Of a stretch of DNA of 5,231 nt, positions 1 through 5,231 are shown piece by piece; the stretch's first letter is position 1; each line of letters begins with the position of its first letter. Source of the DNA: Candidatus Limnocylindria bacterium (GTDB lineage: Bacteria > Chloroflexota > Limnocylindria > QHBO01); the NCBI GenBank assembly GCA_030146365.1, contig JASLBU010000264.1, positions 1 to 5,231 on the forward strand. Reading direction: 5' to 3'. A program made the translations under genes and the position numbers. Under the pieces are notes generated by a model. It had not been told where the DNA came from. It did not search any database and saw only the letters and a list, made by a program, of their open reading frames with translations.

Positions 1-564
1 GGCCGCCACCCGGCTGGCGGGCTGACGGCGGTCCACCGGCCACGCCGCCATCGACGTGATGATCTCGGCCCCGTCCGCCGCGAGCACGCGCGAGGAGTCC
101 GCGAAGAGCTTGTCGTAGCAGAGGAGCATCCCGATGCGGCCGACAGGAGTGTCGAAGGCCGAGAACGAGTCGCCGGCGGTGTAGGCGAAGCGCTCCGTGG
201 GCGGCAGATGAACCTTTCGGTGGCGGCCCAGAACGCCGTCCCCACTCACGCAGACGGCCGACGAATAGAGCGCACGCGTGCCACGTTCGGTGTATCCGAC
301 GCACACGACCATGTCGCCGGCAAGGCGAATAAGGGTTTGAATTTCCGGGCCGTCCGGATCGAGCGGCTGAGGCAGCGTCGGCGCGAATTCCCCTGGTATG
401 GGCTCACGTATGTACCCACCTAGGGCACACTCTGGAAACACCAGGAGACCCGCTCCCTGCCGCCGCGCAGAGGCCACCGTTCGAGCCATCCGCGCCAAAG
501 TGACGCCGACGTCAAAGCAAAATGGCTGCGCAACCGTAACTATTCTGGTTAGCCCGCGAGGCAT
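1..564 (-). CDS. Nitrilase-superfamily carbon-nitrogen hydrolase, 3' end off the window (partial)
   Basis: Hydrolase of the nitrilase/amidase superfamily, which cleaves non-peptide C-N bonds of nitriles, amides or carbamoyl compounds through a cysteine thioester; it should be cytosolic. I read it by translating the minus strand: 188 residues are present and the frame is still open at base 1. The family triad is complete: Glu45 in LLVFPECALGGY, Lys117 in GRHRKVHLPPTE, and nucleophile Cys149 in GMLLCYDKLF. The N-terminal strand is IVTVAQPFCFDVG. The C-terminal third, which helps set specificity, is missing, so the substrate cannot be named. The start is uncertain. ATG at 562-564 gives a typical family N-terminus but has no Shine-Dalgarno. 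GTG at 604-606 is in frame and preceded by CAGGA about 4 nt upstream, adding 14 residues. The 5' part uses more A/T-ending codons (TTT, ATT, CTT, CAA) than its neighbours. It is divergent from the methyltransferase at 703, with no evident functional link. Family assignment is firm, substrate unknown. Confidence 0.88.
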   Translation of the reverse strand, partial: MPRGLTRIVTVAQPFCFDVGVTLARMARTVASARRQGAGLLVFPECALGGYIREPIPGEFAPTLPQPLDPDGPEIQTLIRLAGDMVVCVGYTERGTRALYSSAVCVSGDGVLGRHRKVHLPPTERFAYTAGDSFSAFDTPVGRIGMLLCYDKLFADSSRVLAADGAEIITSMAAWPVDRRQPASRVAA

Positions 565-691
565 GGGGAGATCATCGAGGGGAGCGCCCGGCGCGCACAG
601 TGACACTCGGTCCTGAATGCAGCGCGGGCACCTATACGGGCGGTCGAAGGCGCAGGCGGGTGCGTCACGACCGTTATTGCTGCCCCCGTCC

Positions 692-699
692 AAGAGGAG
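692..699 (+). promoter_or_regulatory. Ribosome binding site of the methyltransferase
   Basis: The purine-rich AAGAGGAG lies 3 nt upstream of the ATG at 703 (about 4 nt from the GAGGA core) and is the only good Shine-Dalgarno match nearby. It fixes the start of the methyltransferase. Confidence 0.7.
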
Positions 700-702
700 C
701 CT

Positions 703-1500
703 ATGGCCGACACGACCAACACCTATGAGCGCACGAGCACCGCTCGCCGCTACGACCTCACGTTTCCCGAGGCCGACACGAAGGCGGACCAGGACAGCGA
801 GTGCTGCGAGGTTCGGATCGATGGACAGACGCGCCGTATCCGGTTCCACGACTACCACGAGATCTACTCGGTGCCGGGTCTTTACGAGCAGCTCTTCTAC
901 ACCGAGCTGAAGTGCGTATCCCCGACCGTCCTGACGGAGTTGCTGACCGACACGATGGGCGAGACCGGGGTCGACCCGGGCACGATCGACGCGCTCGACA
1001 TCGGCGCCGGTAACGGCATGGTCGCCGAGGAGCTCGTCAACCGCGGCATCCGGTCGGTCGTGGGTGTCGACATCATCGAGGAAGCCGCAGAAGCGGCAGA
1101 GCGCGACCGCCCCGAGGTCTACGACGACTACCACGTGGCGGACCTGACCGACCTTCCACCCGCGCTCGCCCGTTCCATGAAGGAGCGCGGCTTCACCTGC
1201 ATGACCACGGCCGCCGCACTCGGCTTCGGCGACATCCCGCCGCTGGCGTTCGGGATCGCGCTCAACCTGCTCGCCGACGACGCGTGGGTCGCGTTCACGA
1301 TCAAGGACAGGTTCCTCGATCCGGACGATGAGGAGTCGGGCTTCTCCACGTTCGTCAACCGCCTGTGCGCCGAGGGCCGGCTCGAGGTGCTCGCCAAGCG
1401 CCGTTACCGCCATCGCCTGGCTTGTGACGGTCGCGAGCTGCACTACGTCGCGGTCATCGCGCGCCGCCGCCAGGAGGCGCCGCTCAGCTGGATCTCGTAG
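703..1500 (+). CDS. Class I SAM-dependent methyltransferase
   Basis: Predicted soluble 265-residue methyltransferase with a Rossmann-type fold. The SAM-binding motif I is ALDIGAGNGM at residues 97-106. An acidic residue closing the second strand is Asp123 in VVGVDIIEEA, expected to contact the SAM ribose, and a further acidic position is Asp147 in YHVADLTDLP. Residues 1-95 form an N-terminal region with FHDYHEIYSVPGLYEQLFY at about 48-66, probably a cap over the substrate site. Residues 160-255 hold the later strands, including WVAFTIKDRF and the closing LHYVAVIARRR. There is no signal peptide or membrane segment. The ATG is preceded by a good ribosome binding site, and a strong hairpin terminator follows 25 bp after the stop, so it is probably monocistronic. 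The acceptor (small molecule, lipid or protein) cannot be told from the sequence, and neighbours give no clue. Methyltransferase assignment is strong; the biological role is unknown. Confidence 0.87.
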   Translation: MADTTNTYERTSTARRYDLTFPEADTKADQDSECCEVRIDGQTRRIRFHDYHEIYSVPGLYEQLFYTELKCVSPTVLTELLTDTMGETGVDPGTIDALDIGAGNGMVAEELVNRGIRSVVGVDIIEEAAEAAERDRPEVYDDYHVADLTDLPPALARSMKERGFTCMTTAAALGFGDIPPLAFGIALNLLADDAWVAFTIKDRFLDPDDEESGFSTFVNRLCAEGRLEVLAKRRYRHRLACDGRELHYVAVIARRRQEAPLSWIS

Positions 1501-1524
1501 ATCCGACCCGCATCACCTGAGGAG

Positions 1525-1557
1525 AGGGGCTCCGCGAAAGCGGGGCCCTTCTTCGTT
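1525..1557 (+). terminator. Intrinsic terminator after the methyltransferase
   Basis: Stem GGGCTCCGC (1527-1535), GAAA tetraloop (1536-1539) and GCGGGGCCC (1540-1548) pair along nine positions with a single T-G wobble. They are extended by A1525-T1550 and G1526-T1549. A T-rich run TTCTTCGTT (1549-1557) follows. The GNRA-type loop and the position 25 bp beyond the stop codon make this a convincing Rho-independent terminator. Confidence 0.8.
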
Positions 1558-1579
1558 CCACGGCTAGCGTCGGGTACGC

Positions 1580-1759
1580 ATGGCGAAGCTCAACTGGTTC
1601 CTCCTCCGGACGATGCTCGTGTTCAGCCCCGCGGTCGTGATCGCCGGAATCGCGACGCTGGTGCAGGGGCGCACCGCCGGCGGCCTGCTGCTGTTGGCGA
1701 TCGCGGCTGTGATGTTCGTAGCCGGCTACCGCACCAAGGGCCAGCGATTGCCCCCCTGA
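1580..1759 (+). CDS. Small two-helix membrane protein (hypothetical, 59 aa)
   Basis: A 59-residue reading frame, ATG at 1580 to TGA at 1757-1759, that I do not recognise as a named family. After a short basic N-terminus (MAKLNWFLLR) come two hydrophobic segments, about residues 11-28 (TMLVFSPAVVIAGIATLV) and 35-49 (GLLLLAIAAVMFVAG). They are separated by a tight polar turn QGRTAGG. It ends in a basic tail, YRTKGQRLPP. This is a helical hairpin in the membrane, and the positive-inside rule suggests both termini face the cytoplasm. No Shine-Dalgarno precedes the ATG. A TAGCGT hexamer at 1565-1570 could be a -10 element placing the transcript start within a few bases of the ATG, so translation could be leaderless (inference, no good -35 seen). 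It lies after the methyltransferase terminator and converges on the acyl-CoA synthetase gene. The amphipathic layout makes a real gene more likely than chance, but the function is unknown. Confidence 0.6.
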   Translation: MAKLNWFLLRTMLVFSPAVVIAGIATLVQGRTAGGLLLLAIAAVMFVAGYRTKGQRLPP

Positions 1760-1806
1760 CGTGACCCGAGCAGCCGTAAGCCCGGACGAGCGGGACCCGC
1801 CGAGAC

Positions 1807-3537
1807 CTAGGCGTCGGACTCGGAGTCGGAGTCGGACTCGGGGTCGTCCTCGCCCTCCAGCTTCTTCTTGTCCACCTTCCCCTGCGGCTTCCGCGGCAGC
1901 TCATCCATGAACTCGACCTCGCGCGGCACCTTGTAGTCCGCGAGGTTCTCCTTGATGTACTTCTTGAGGTCGTCCTCGGAGACCTCGCCGTCCTTGACGA
2001 CGAACGCCTTCAGCCGCTCCCCGAACTTCTCGTCCTCGACCCCGATGACCGCGGCCTCCTTGACCGAGTCGTGGTCGTTCAGCTTCTCCTCGACCTCCTC
2101 GGGGTACACGTTCTCGCCGCCGGAGACGATCATGTCGTCGGCGCGGCCCTCGATGAACAGCCGTCCCTTCTCGTCCAGGTAGCCGAGGTCGCCGGTGGTC
2201 ATGTGGCCGTCGACGATCGCCTCGTTCTCGTCGTCGCCGGTGTAGCCCTCGAACAGCATCTTGTTGCCGACGTGGACCTCGCCGGTCTGGCCCTGCTCGA
2301 CCTCGTTGCCCTGCTCGTCGAGGATGCGGATCGACGTGCCGGGCGGCGGCGGCCCGGCCGTGCCGGGCGCGTCGCGCAGGTCCTGCGGCCCGGCGATCGC
2401 CGCCCACGCCACCTCGGTCGACCCGTAGAAGTTGTAGAGGTGGTCGCCGAAGGCGTCCATCCACTTCCGGGCCAGCTCCCCGGACAGGGCGCCGCCGCTC
2501 GAGGCGACGACCTTCAGGGACGACACGTCGTACTTCGACCTCGTCTCCTCGTCGAGCTCGAGGATGCGCTGGAGCATCACCGGGACGATGACCAGGCCGG
2601 TCGCCTTGTTCTCCTGTATCGCCGCGAGCGTCTGCTCGGCGTCGAACTTGCGCCGCAGCACGTACGTCGACGACAGCAGCAGGCCCATGTTGAACTGCAG
2701 GAAGCCCCACGCGTGGAACAGCGGCGCGGCGAACACCGTCGGCTCGCGCGCCGACAGCGGGATCTGCGAGAGCATCGCGACGACGCCCTCGATCACGTCC
2801 GGGGACTCGCGCGAGGCCCCCTTGGGCGTGCCGGTGCTGCCGCTGGTCAGCAGCGTGATCTTGCCGGGCTTCTCCGGCGGGTCGACGGGCGAGTCGTCGC
2901 CGTCCTTGATCAGGTCCTCCACCGACGCGTCGCCGTCCGCATCGCTCGAGTCGTCGTCGCGCCACGCGACGAAGCGCTTGCGCTTCTCGCCCGCGTCGCC
3001 GAGCGCCTCCGCGAACTCCTCGTCGTAGACGATCACCTGCGGGTCCTCGCGCTCGGTGACTTCCCGGAGCTGCGGGCCGGCGAAGTGGGTGTTGTAGAAG
3101 AGGGCGGTCGCACCGATCTTGCCGACGGCCACGGCGGTCTCGACGAACCAGCGGTGGTCGCGGCACATGATCGCGACGGAGTCCTTCGGACCGACGCCCT
3201 GGTCGGCCAGCGAGCGCGCGAGCGCGTTCGTGCGCTTGTCGACCTCGCCAAAGGTCAGCGTGCCCTTCTCGTCGACGATCGCAGGCTCGTCCGGGAAGCG
3301 CACGGCGGAGACCACGAAGCCCGCCGCCGGCGTCATCTTCCACTGCACGAGCGTGCGTACGGCGCGGGCCGCGGTGACCGGGCTCTCCGCGCGGATGACC
3401 CCCGCCTTCGCGAGCACCTGCGCGGCGCGGGCGTACCGCTCGGGCTCGCTCATCTCCACGCCGTCGCCCCCACCGAACTTGCCGCTCAGGGACTGCGCCA
3501 ATTCCTCGAGCCGCTCCCGGACACTCGTCTCCGCCAT
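1807..3537 (-). CDS. Acyl-CoA synthetase, FadD type (AMP-binding/ANL family)
   Basis: Activates a carboxylic acid, probably a fatty acid, with ATP and CoA through an acyl-adenylate; cytosolic or membrane-peripheral. The 576-residue length suits the family. Motifs seen: phosphate-binding loop TSGSTGTPKG (231-240), FHAWGF (274-279), adenine-site YGSTE (371-375), ribose-binding Asp450 in TTGDLGYLD, hinge region FIEGRADDMIVSGGENVYPEEVE (Arg465), and the C-terminal catalytic Lys554 in RKPQGKVDKKKL. All key residues are present, so it should be active. The N-terminal block (IMCRDHRWFVE, YNTHFAGPQL) recalls actinobacterial FadD2/FadD12-like proteins, from memory. ATG at 3535-3537 is preceded by GGAGGA 3 nt upstream. 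Oddities are an Asp-rich insert at about 194-216 and an acidic tail at 562-576. It is transcribed divergently from a reductase-desaturase operon whose substrate acyl-CoA it could supply; that link is inference. Acyl chain specificity cannot be read from sequence. Confidence 0.93.
   Translation of the reverse strand: MAETSVRERLEELAQSLSGKFGGGDGVEMSEPERYARAAQVLAKAGVIRAESPVTAARAVRTLVQWKMTPAAGFVVSAVRFPDEPAIVDEKGTLTFGEVDKRTNALARSLADQGVGPKDSVAIMCRDHRWFVETAVAVGKIGATALFYNTHFAGPQLREVTEREDPQVIVYDEEFAEALGDAGEKRKRFVAWRDDDSSDADGDASVEDLIKDGDDSPVDPPEKPGKITLLTSGSTGTPKGASRESPDVIEGVVAMLSQIPLSAREPTVFAAPLFHAWGFLQFNMGLLLSSTYVLRRKFDAEQTLAAIQENKATGLVIVPVMLQRILELDEETRSKYDVSSLKVVASSGGALSGELARKWMDAFGDHLYNFYGSTEVAWAAIAGPQDLRDAPGTAGPPPPGTSIRILDEQGNEVEQGQTGEVHVGNKMLFEGYTGDDENEAIVDGHMTTGDLGYLDEKGRLFIEGRADDMIVSGGENVYPEEVEEKLNDHDSVKEAAVIGVEDEKFGERLKAFVVKDGEVSEDDLKKYIKENLADYKVPREVEFMDELPRKPQGKVDKKKLEGEDDPESDSDSESDA
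1814..1843. repeat. Hexamer repeat encoding the acidic synthetase tail
   Basis: Five consecutive hexamers TCGGAC, TCGGAG, TCGGAG, TCGGAC, TCGGGG lie inside the 3' end of the acyl-CoA synthetase gene. On the coding strand they read as alternating acidic and serine codons, with one proline, giving PESDSDSESD-like sequence just before the stop. The six-base unit keeps the frame if copy number changes, so tail length may vary between strains. Confidence 0.75.
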
Positions 3538-3540
3538 GCT

Positions 3541-3546
3541 TCCTCC
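3541..3546 (-). promoter_or_regulatory. Ribosome binding site of the acyl-CoA synthetase
   Basis: On the minus strand GGGAGGA ends 3 nt before the ATG at 3537-3535. It is a strong anti-Shine-Dalgarno match, with slightly short spacing, and supports this start over internal ones. Confidence 0.65.
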
Positions 3547-3565
3547 CGGCCTTGCTTTGTGGTGT

Positions 3566-3592
3566 CACGTACCCCGCGAACGCGCCAGTCAA
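3566..3592 (-). promoter_or_regulatory. Possible promoter of the acyl-CoA synthetase
   Basis: The minus strand carries TTGACT at 3592-3587, five of six matches to the sigma-70-type -35 consensus. The -10 is poor: the best candidate is TACGTG at 3571-3566 with a short 15-bp spacer. The -35 is credible, the -10 is not settled. The TetR-like palindrome at 3611-3628 would sit upstream of this promoter rather than over it. Confidence 0.3.
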
Positions 3593-3602
3593 GCAGTTCG
3601 GA

Positions 3603-3632
3603 ACGACAACTGACCGAACGTTCAGTTACACT
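3603..3632 (+). promoter_or_regulatory. Candidate promoter of the reductase-desaturase operon
   Basis: A -35-like ACGACA (3603-3608, keeping the GACA core) and a -10-like TACACT (3627-3632, fitting TANNNT) are separated by 18 bp. The predicted transcript start near 3639-3641 falls just before a GTG at 3643 that is in frame with the reductase. The spacer is almost entirely occupied by the palindrome at 3611-3628. Both hexamers are only partial matches, so this remains a prediction. Confidence 0.45.
3611..3628. promoter_or_regulatory. TetR-family-like operator palindrome
   Basis: TGACCGAACGTTCAGTTA is an imperfect inverted repeat with seven of nine pairs matching around the perfect core GAACGTTC (3616-3623). 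This architecture and core are typical of sites bound by TetR-family dimers upstream of actinobacterial lipid genes (general knowledge; the exact regulator is unknown). It lies in the -35/-10 spacer and touches the -10, a position expected to block RNA polymerase. GTTCGG at 3596-3601 is a further inverted copy of CCGAAC (3614-3619) and might be an extra half-site. Confidence 0.6.
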
Positions 3633-3642
3633 GTCCGACTTC

Positions 3643-4740
3643 GTGGCCGAGAAGGGAGCGAGTCCCAATGTCCCGCGCCTGCAACGCATGGCGCTTCGCG
3701 CGGTCCGCGCATTCTCGGCACCGCTGCTTCCGGACGACTATCTCGAGCTGATCAACCCGCTCTGGTCGACGCGCGAGCTGCGCGGCAAGATCGAGCGGAT
3801 CGAGCCCGAGACCGAGGACGCGGCGACCGTCGTCATCAAGCCGAGCTACCGGTTCGACGGCCACGAGCCGGGCCAGTACTGCCGCATCGGAGTCGACATC
3901 AACGGGCGCCGTCACTGGCGCGCCTACTCGTTGACGAGCGACCCCGACAACGAAGAGGGCATCATCTCGATCACGATCAAGAACGTCGACGAGGGCACCG
4001 TCTCGCCGTTCCTGACCGACAAGGCGCGGCTCGGAACGATCATCTCGCTCGGCGGCGTCGAGGGCGACTTCACGCTGCCGGAGGACGTCCCCGAGAAGCT
4101 GCTGTTCATCAGCGCGGGTAGCGGAATCACGCCGATCATGTCGATGGTCCGCTCGCTGGACCACCAAAACAAGATGGACGACGTCGTGCTCATCCACTCC
4201 GCGAAGGACGAGAACGACGTGATCTTCGGCGACCAGCTGCGCGAGCTTGCCGAGAAGCACGAGGGCTTCAAGGTGCACGAGCAGCACACGTCGGCGAAGG
4301 GACGGCTCGACCCGGCCAAGCACCTCGACGAGATCTGCCCGGACTGGAAGGAGCGCCACACGTTCCTGAGCGGGCCCGAGGGCATGCTCGACTCGGTGGA
4401 GGAGCACTACGAGCAGCACGGCGACTGCGACCGGCTCTTCATGGAGCGCTTCCAGCCGAAGCTCGGCACGGGCGAGACCGGCGAGGGCGGGAAGATCCAG
4501 TTCCTCGAGTCGAACTGCGAGGCGATCTCCGACGGCTCCACGCCAATACTCGTGGCCGGCGAGGAGAAGGGCCTCGACCTGCCCTACGGTTGCCGCGAGG
4601 GCATCTGCCACACCTGCGTCGCCACGCTGAAGACCGGCATGATTCGCGACCTCCGCACCGGCAAGGTGGAGGGCAACGAGGGCGAGACCATCAGAACCTG
4701 CATCAACGCCCCAGAGGGCAACATCGAAATCCAGCTTTGA
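3643..4740 (+). CDS. Ferredoxin reductase-like oxidoreductase with C-terminal 2Fe-2S domain (desaturase electron donor)
   Basis: Passes electrons from NAD(P)H through FAD and a plant-type 2Fe-2S cluster, here most likely to the adjacent desaturase. Numbered from GTG 3643 (365 aa): an N-terminal segment with PLLPDDYLELINPLWSTREL (27-46), typical of actinobacterial homologues; FAD domain with RAYS (93-96); NAD(P) domain with GSGITP (159-164) and FLSGPEGML (241-249); ferredoxin domain with Cys317-x4-Cys322-x2-Cys325 and Cys353, all four cluster ligands. The layout matches mycobacterial Rv3230c, the NADPH partner of DesA3. The start is uncertain. GTG 3643 would be nearly leaderless from the predicted promoter. 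ATG 3688 (350 aa) is in frame but has no Shine-Dalgarno. A well-placed Shine-Dalgarno precedes ATG 3668, which is out of frame. No membrane helix is visible. The stop is followed after 13 bp by the desaturase start, indicating an operon. Confidence 0.92.
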   Translation: MAEKGASPNVPRLQRMALRAVRAFSAPLLPDDYLELINPLWSTRELRGKIERIEPETEDAATVVIKPSYRFDGHEPGQYCRIGVDINGRRHWRAYSLTSDPDNEEGIISITIKNVDEGTVSPFLTDKARLGTIISLGGVEGDFTLPEDVPEKLLFISAGSGITPIMSMVRSLDHQNKMDDVVLIHSAKDENDVIFGDQLRELAEKHEGFKVHEQHTSAKGRLDPAKHLDEICPDWKERHTFLSGPEGMLDSVEEHYEQHGDCDRLFMERFQPKLGTGETGEGGKIQFLESNCEAISDGSTPILVAGEEKGLDLPYGCREGICHTCVATLKTGMIRDLRTGKVEGNEGETIRTCINAPEGNIEIQL

Positions 4741-4745
4741 GGGGG
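4739..4745 (+). promoter_or_regulatory. Ribosome binding site of the desaturase
   Basis: GAGGGGG overlaps the stop codon TGA of the reductase and lies 8 nt before the ATG at 4754. The overlap of stop and Shine-Dalgarno suggests coupled translation of the two proteins. Confidence 0.6.
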
Positions 4746-4753
4746 ACTCGCGT

Positions 4754-5231
4754 ATGACCACAGCGAGCAGCAACGGCAGCGCCACGACTAACGGCAACGG
4801 CAACGGCAAGCGCCGATCGCTCTACGACGAGAACGGGATCGAGAACCCGCTCTACAAGCTCAGCGACGAGCAGATCGAGGCCCTCGGCAAGGAGTTCGAC
4901 GAGATCCACGAGATGGTCAAGGACGACCTCGGGGACCGCGACGCCGCCTACATCCGCGCGATCATCGACATGCACCGCCGCATGGCGCTGCTCGGCCGCG
5001 TCATCCTGTTCGGGGCGCGCAGCACTCCGGCCCTCATCGCGGGCACCAGCATCGTCGGCCTGGGCAAGATCATCGAGAACATGGAGATCGGACACAACGT
5101 CCTCCATGGCCAGTGGGACTGGATGAACGACCCGGTCATCAACTCGCAGAGCTGGGACTGGGACACAGCGTCGACCGCGCAGTCGTGGCGGCACTCGCAC
5201 AACTACATCCACCACACGTACACCAACATCC
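4754..5231 (+). CDS. Membrane fatty-acid (acyl-CoA) desaturase, DesA3-like, 3' end off the window (partial)
   Basis: The first 159 residues of a di-iron integral-membrane desaturase, which uses O2 and two electrons to put a cis double bond into a fatty acyl chain. Two of the three family histidine boxes are present: HNVLH (114-118, followed by GQWDWM) and HSHNYIHH (147-154, followed by TYTNI). A hydrophobic segment covers about residues 83-105 and would be the first membrane span. The third box and remaining helices lie beyond the edge. Residues 5-21 are a low-complexity Asn/Gly stretch ending in KRR, presumably a disordered cytoplasmic N-terminus. The NPLYKLSDEQIEALGKEFDEI region (31-51) precedes the domain, as in DesA3-type and linoleoyl-CoA desaturase-type proteins. 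It follows the reductase by 13 bp, which should supply its electrons. Position of the double bond and whether the substrate is acyl-CoA, acyl-ACP or lipid-bound are not readable; acyl-CoA is favoured by the Rv3230c/DesA3 parallel and the divergent synthetase. Confidence 0.92.
   Translation, partial: MTTASSNGSATTNGNGNGKRRSLYDENGIENPLYKLSDEQIEALGKEFDEIHEMVKDDLGDRDAAYIRAIIDMHRRMALLGRVILFGARSTPALIAGTSIVGLGKIIENMEIGHNVLHGQWDWMNDPVINSQSWDWDTASTAQSWRHSHNYIHHTYTNI
4790..4807. repeat. AACGGC triplicate in the desaturase N-terminus
   Basis: Three tandem AACGGC units encode Asn-Gly-Asn-Gly-Asn-Gly at desaturase residues 13-18. It is an in-frame microsatellite in a region with no expected structure, so copy number is probably free to vary. 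Confidence 0.6.

Noticed and set aside
208..616. Two short plus-strand frames (71 and 72 codons) opposite the nitrilase gene
   Set aside because: The minus strand here encodes the complete Glu-Lys-Cys nitrilase triad in one uninterrupted frame; the plus frames are Arg-rich and without motifs.
631..636. TATAGG on the minus strand as a -10 element for the nitrilase gene
   Set aside because: Its position would suit the GTG start at 604-606, but no -35-like sequence lies at 16-18 bp, so I did not list it as a promoter.
1781..1794. Small hairpin CCCG-GACGAG-CGGG between the convergent small gene and the acyl-CoA synthetase
   Set aside because: Only four base pairs with a six-base loop and no T-run on either strand; too weak to call a terminator.
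1901..3592. A 563-residue minus-strand frame overlapping the acyl-CoA synthetase
   Set aside because: It is the same strand in a shifted frame, rich in Arg, Gly and Ala with no motifs; the overlapping frame encodes the full AMP-binding motif set.
2071..4740. An 889-residue plus-strand reading frame joining the antisense of the acyl-CoA synthetase to the reductase
   Set aside because: The first half is the antisense strand of a gene with all catalytic motifs and has Arg/Leu/Val-rich low-complexity content typical of high-GC shadow frames. Only the part from about 3643 matches a protein family.
3622..4809. A 395-residue minus-strand frame antisense to the reductase
   Set aside because: Leu/Val/Asp-rich shadow of a high-GC gene; the plus strand carries the FAD, NAD(P) and 2Fe-2S motifs.
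4703..5215. A 170-residue minus-strand frame antisense to the desaturase
   Set aside because: The plus strand encodes two desaturase histidine boxes after a good ribosome binding site; the antisense frame is a composition artefact.

Overview
The window looks like chromosomal DNA of a high-GC actinobacterium. Strong G/C third-position preference, acidic D/E-rich proteins and the close likeness of the oxidoreductase/desaturase pair to mycobacterial Rv3230c/DesA3 point to Actinomycetota. A Solirubrobacterales/Thermoleophilia-type host is my best guess, but it is inferred from protein flavour and not from any marker gene. I see no rRNA, tRNA, CRISPR array, transposase or phage gene.

Layout: (1) 1-564, minus strand: the N-terminal 188 residues of a nitrilase-superfamily carbon-nitrogen hydrolase with the full Glu-Lys-Cys triad; its C-terminus lies off the left edge. 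(2) 703-1500, plus: a class I SAM-dependent methyltransferase, divergent from the nitrilase and closed by a clear intrinsic terminator (1525-1557). (3) 1580-1759, plus: a 59-residue two-helix membrane protein. (4) 1807-3537, minus: an FadD-type acyl-CoA synthetase (AMP-binding family) with an unusual acidic Ser/Asp tail encoded by hexamer repeats. (5) 3643-4740, plus: a ferredoxin reductase-like protein (FAD, NAD(P) and C-terminal 2Fe-2S domains). (6) 4754 to beyond 5231, plus: the N-terminal part of a membrane fatty-acid desaturase with its first two histidine boxes.

The coherent functional unit is the right half. The reductase and desaturase are separated by 13 bp and form an electron-transfer operon: NAD(P)H to FAD to 2Fe-2S to the di-iron desaturase. 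The divergent acyl-CoA synthetase would plausibly activate the fatty acid that the desaturase uses. The roughly 105-150 bp between them carries an 18-bp imperfect palindrome, TGACCGAACGTTCAGTTA, of the kind bound by TetR-family regulators. It lies between candidate -35 and -10 elements of the reductase promoter. This suggests ligand-responsive control of fatty-acid desaturation, analogous to DesT control of desCB in Pseudomonas. No regulator gene is inside the window.

The left half (nitrilase, methyltransferase, small membrane protein) has no evident link to the lipid module. No stretch over 300 bases lacks a gene; the gaps are 565-702, 1501-1579, 1760-1806 and 3538-3642. I did not find a convincing wholly novel system. 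The most interesting signals are the operator/promoter architecture and the ambiguous translation start of the reductase.
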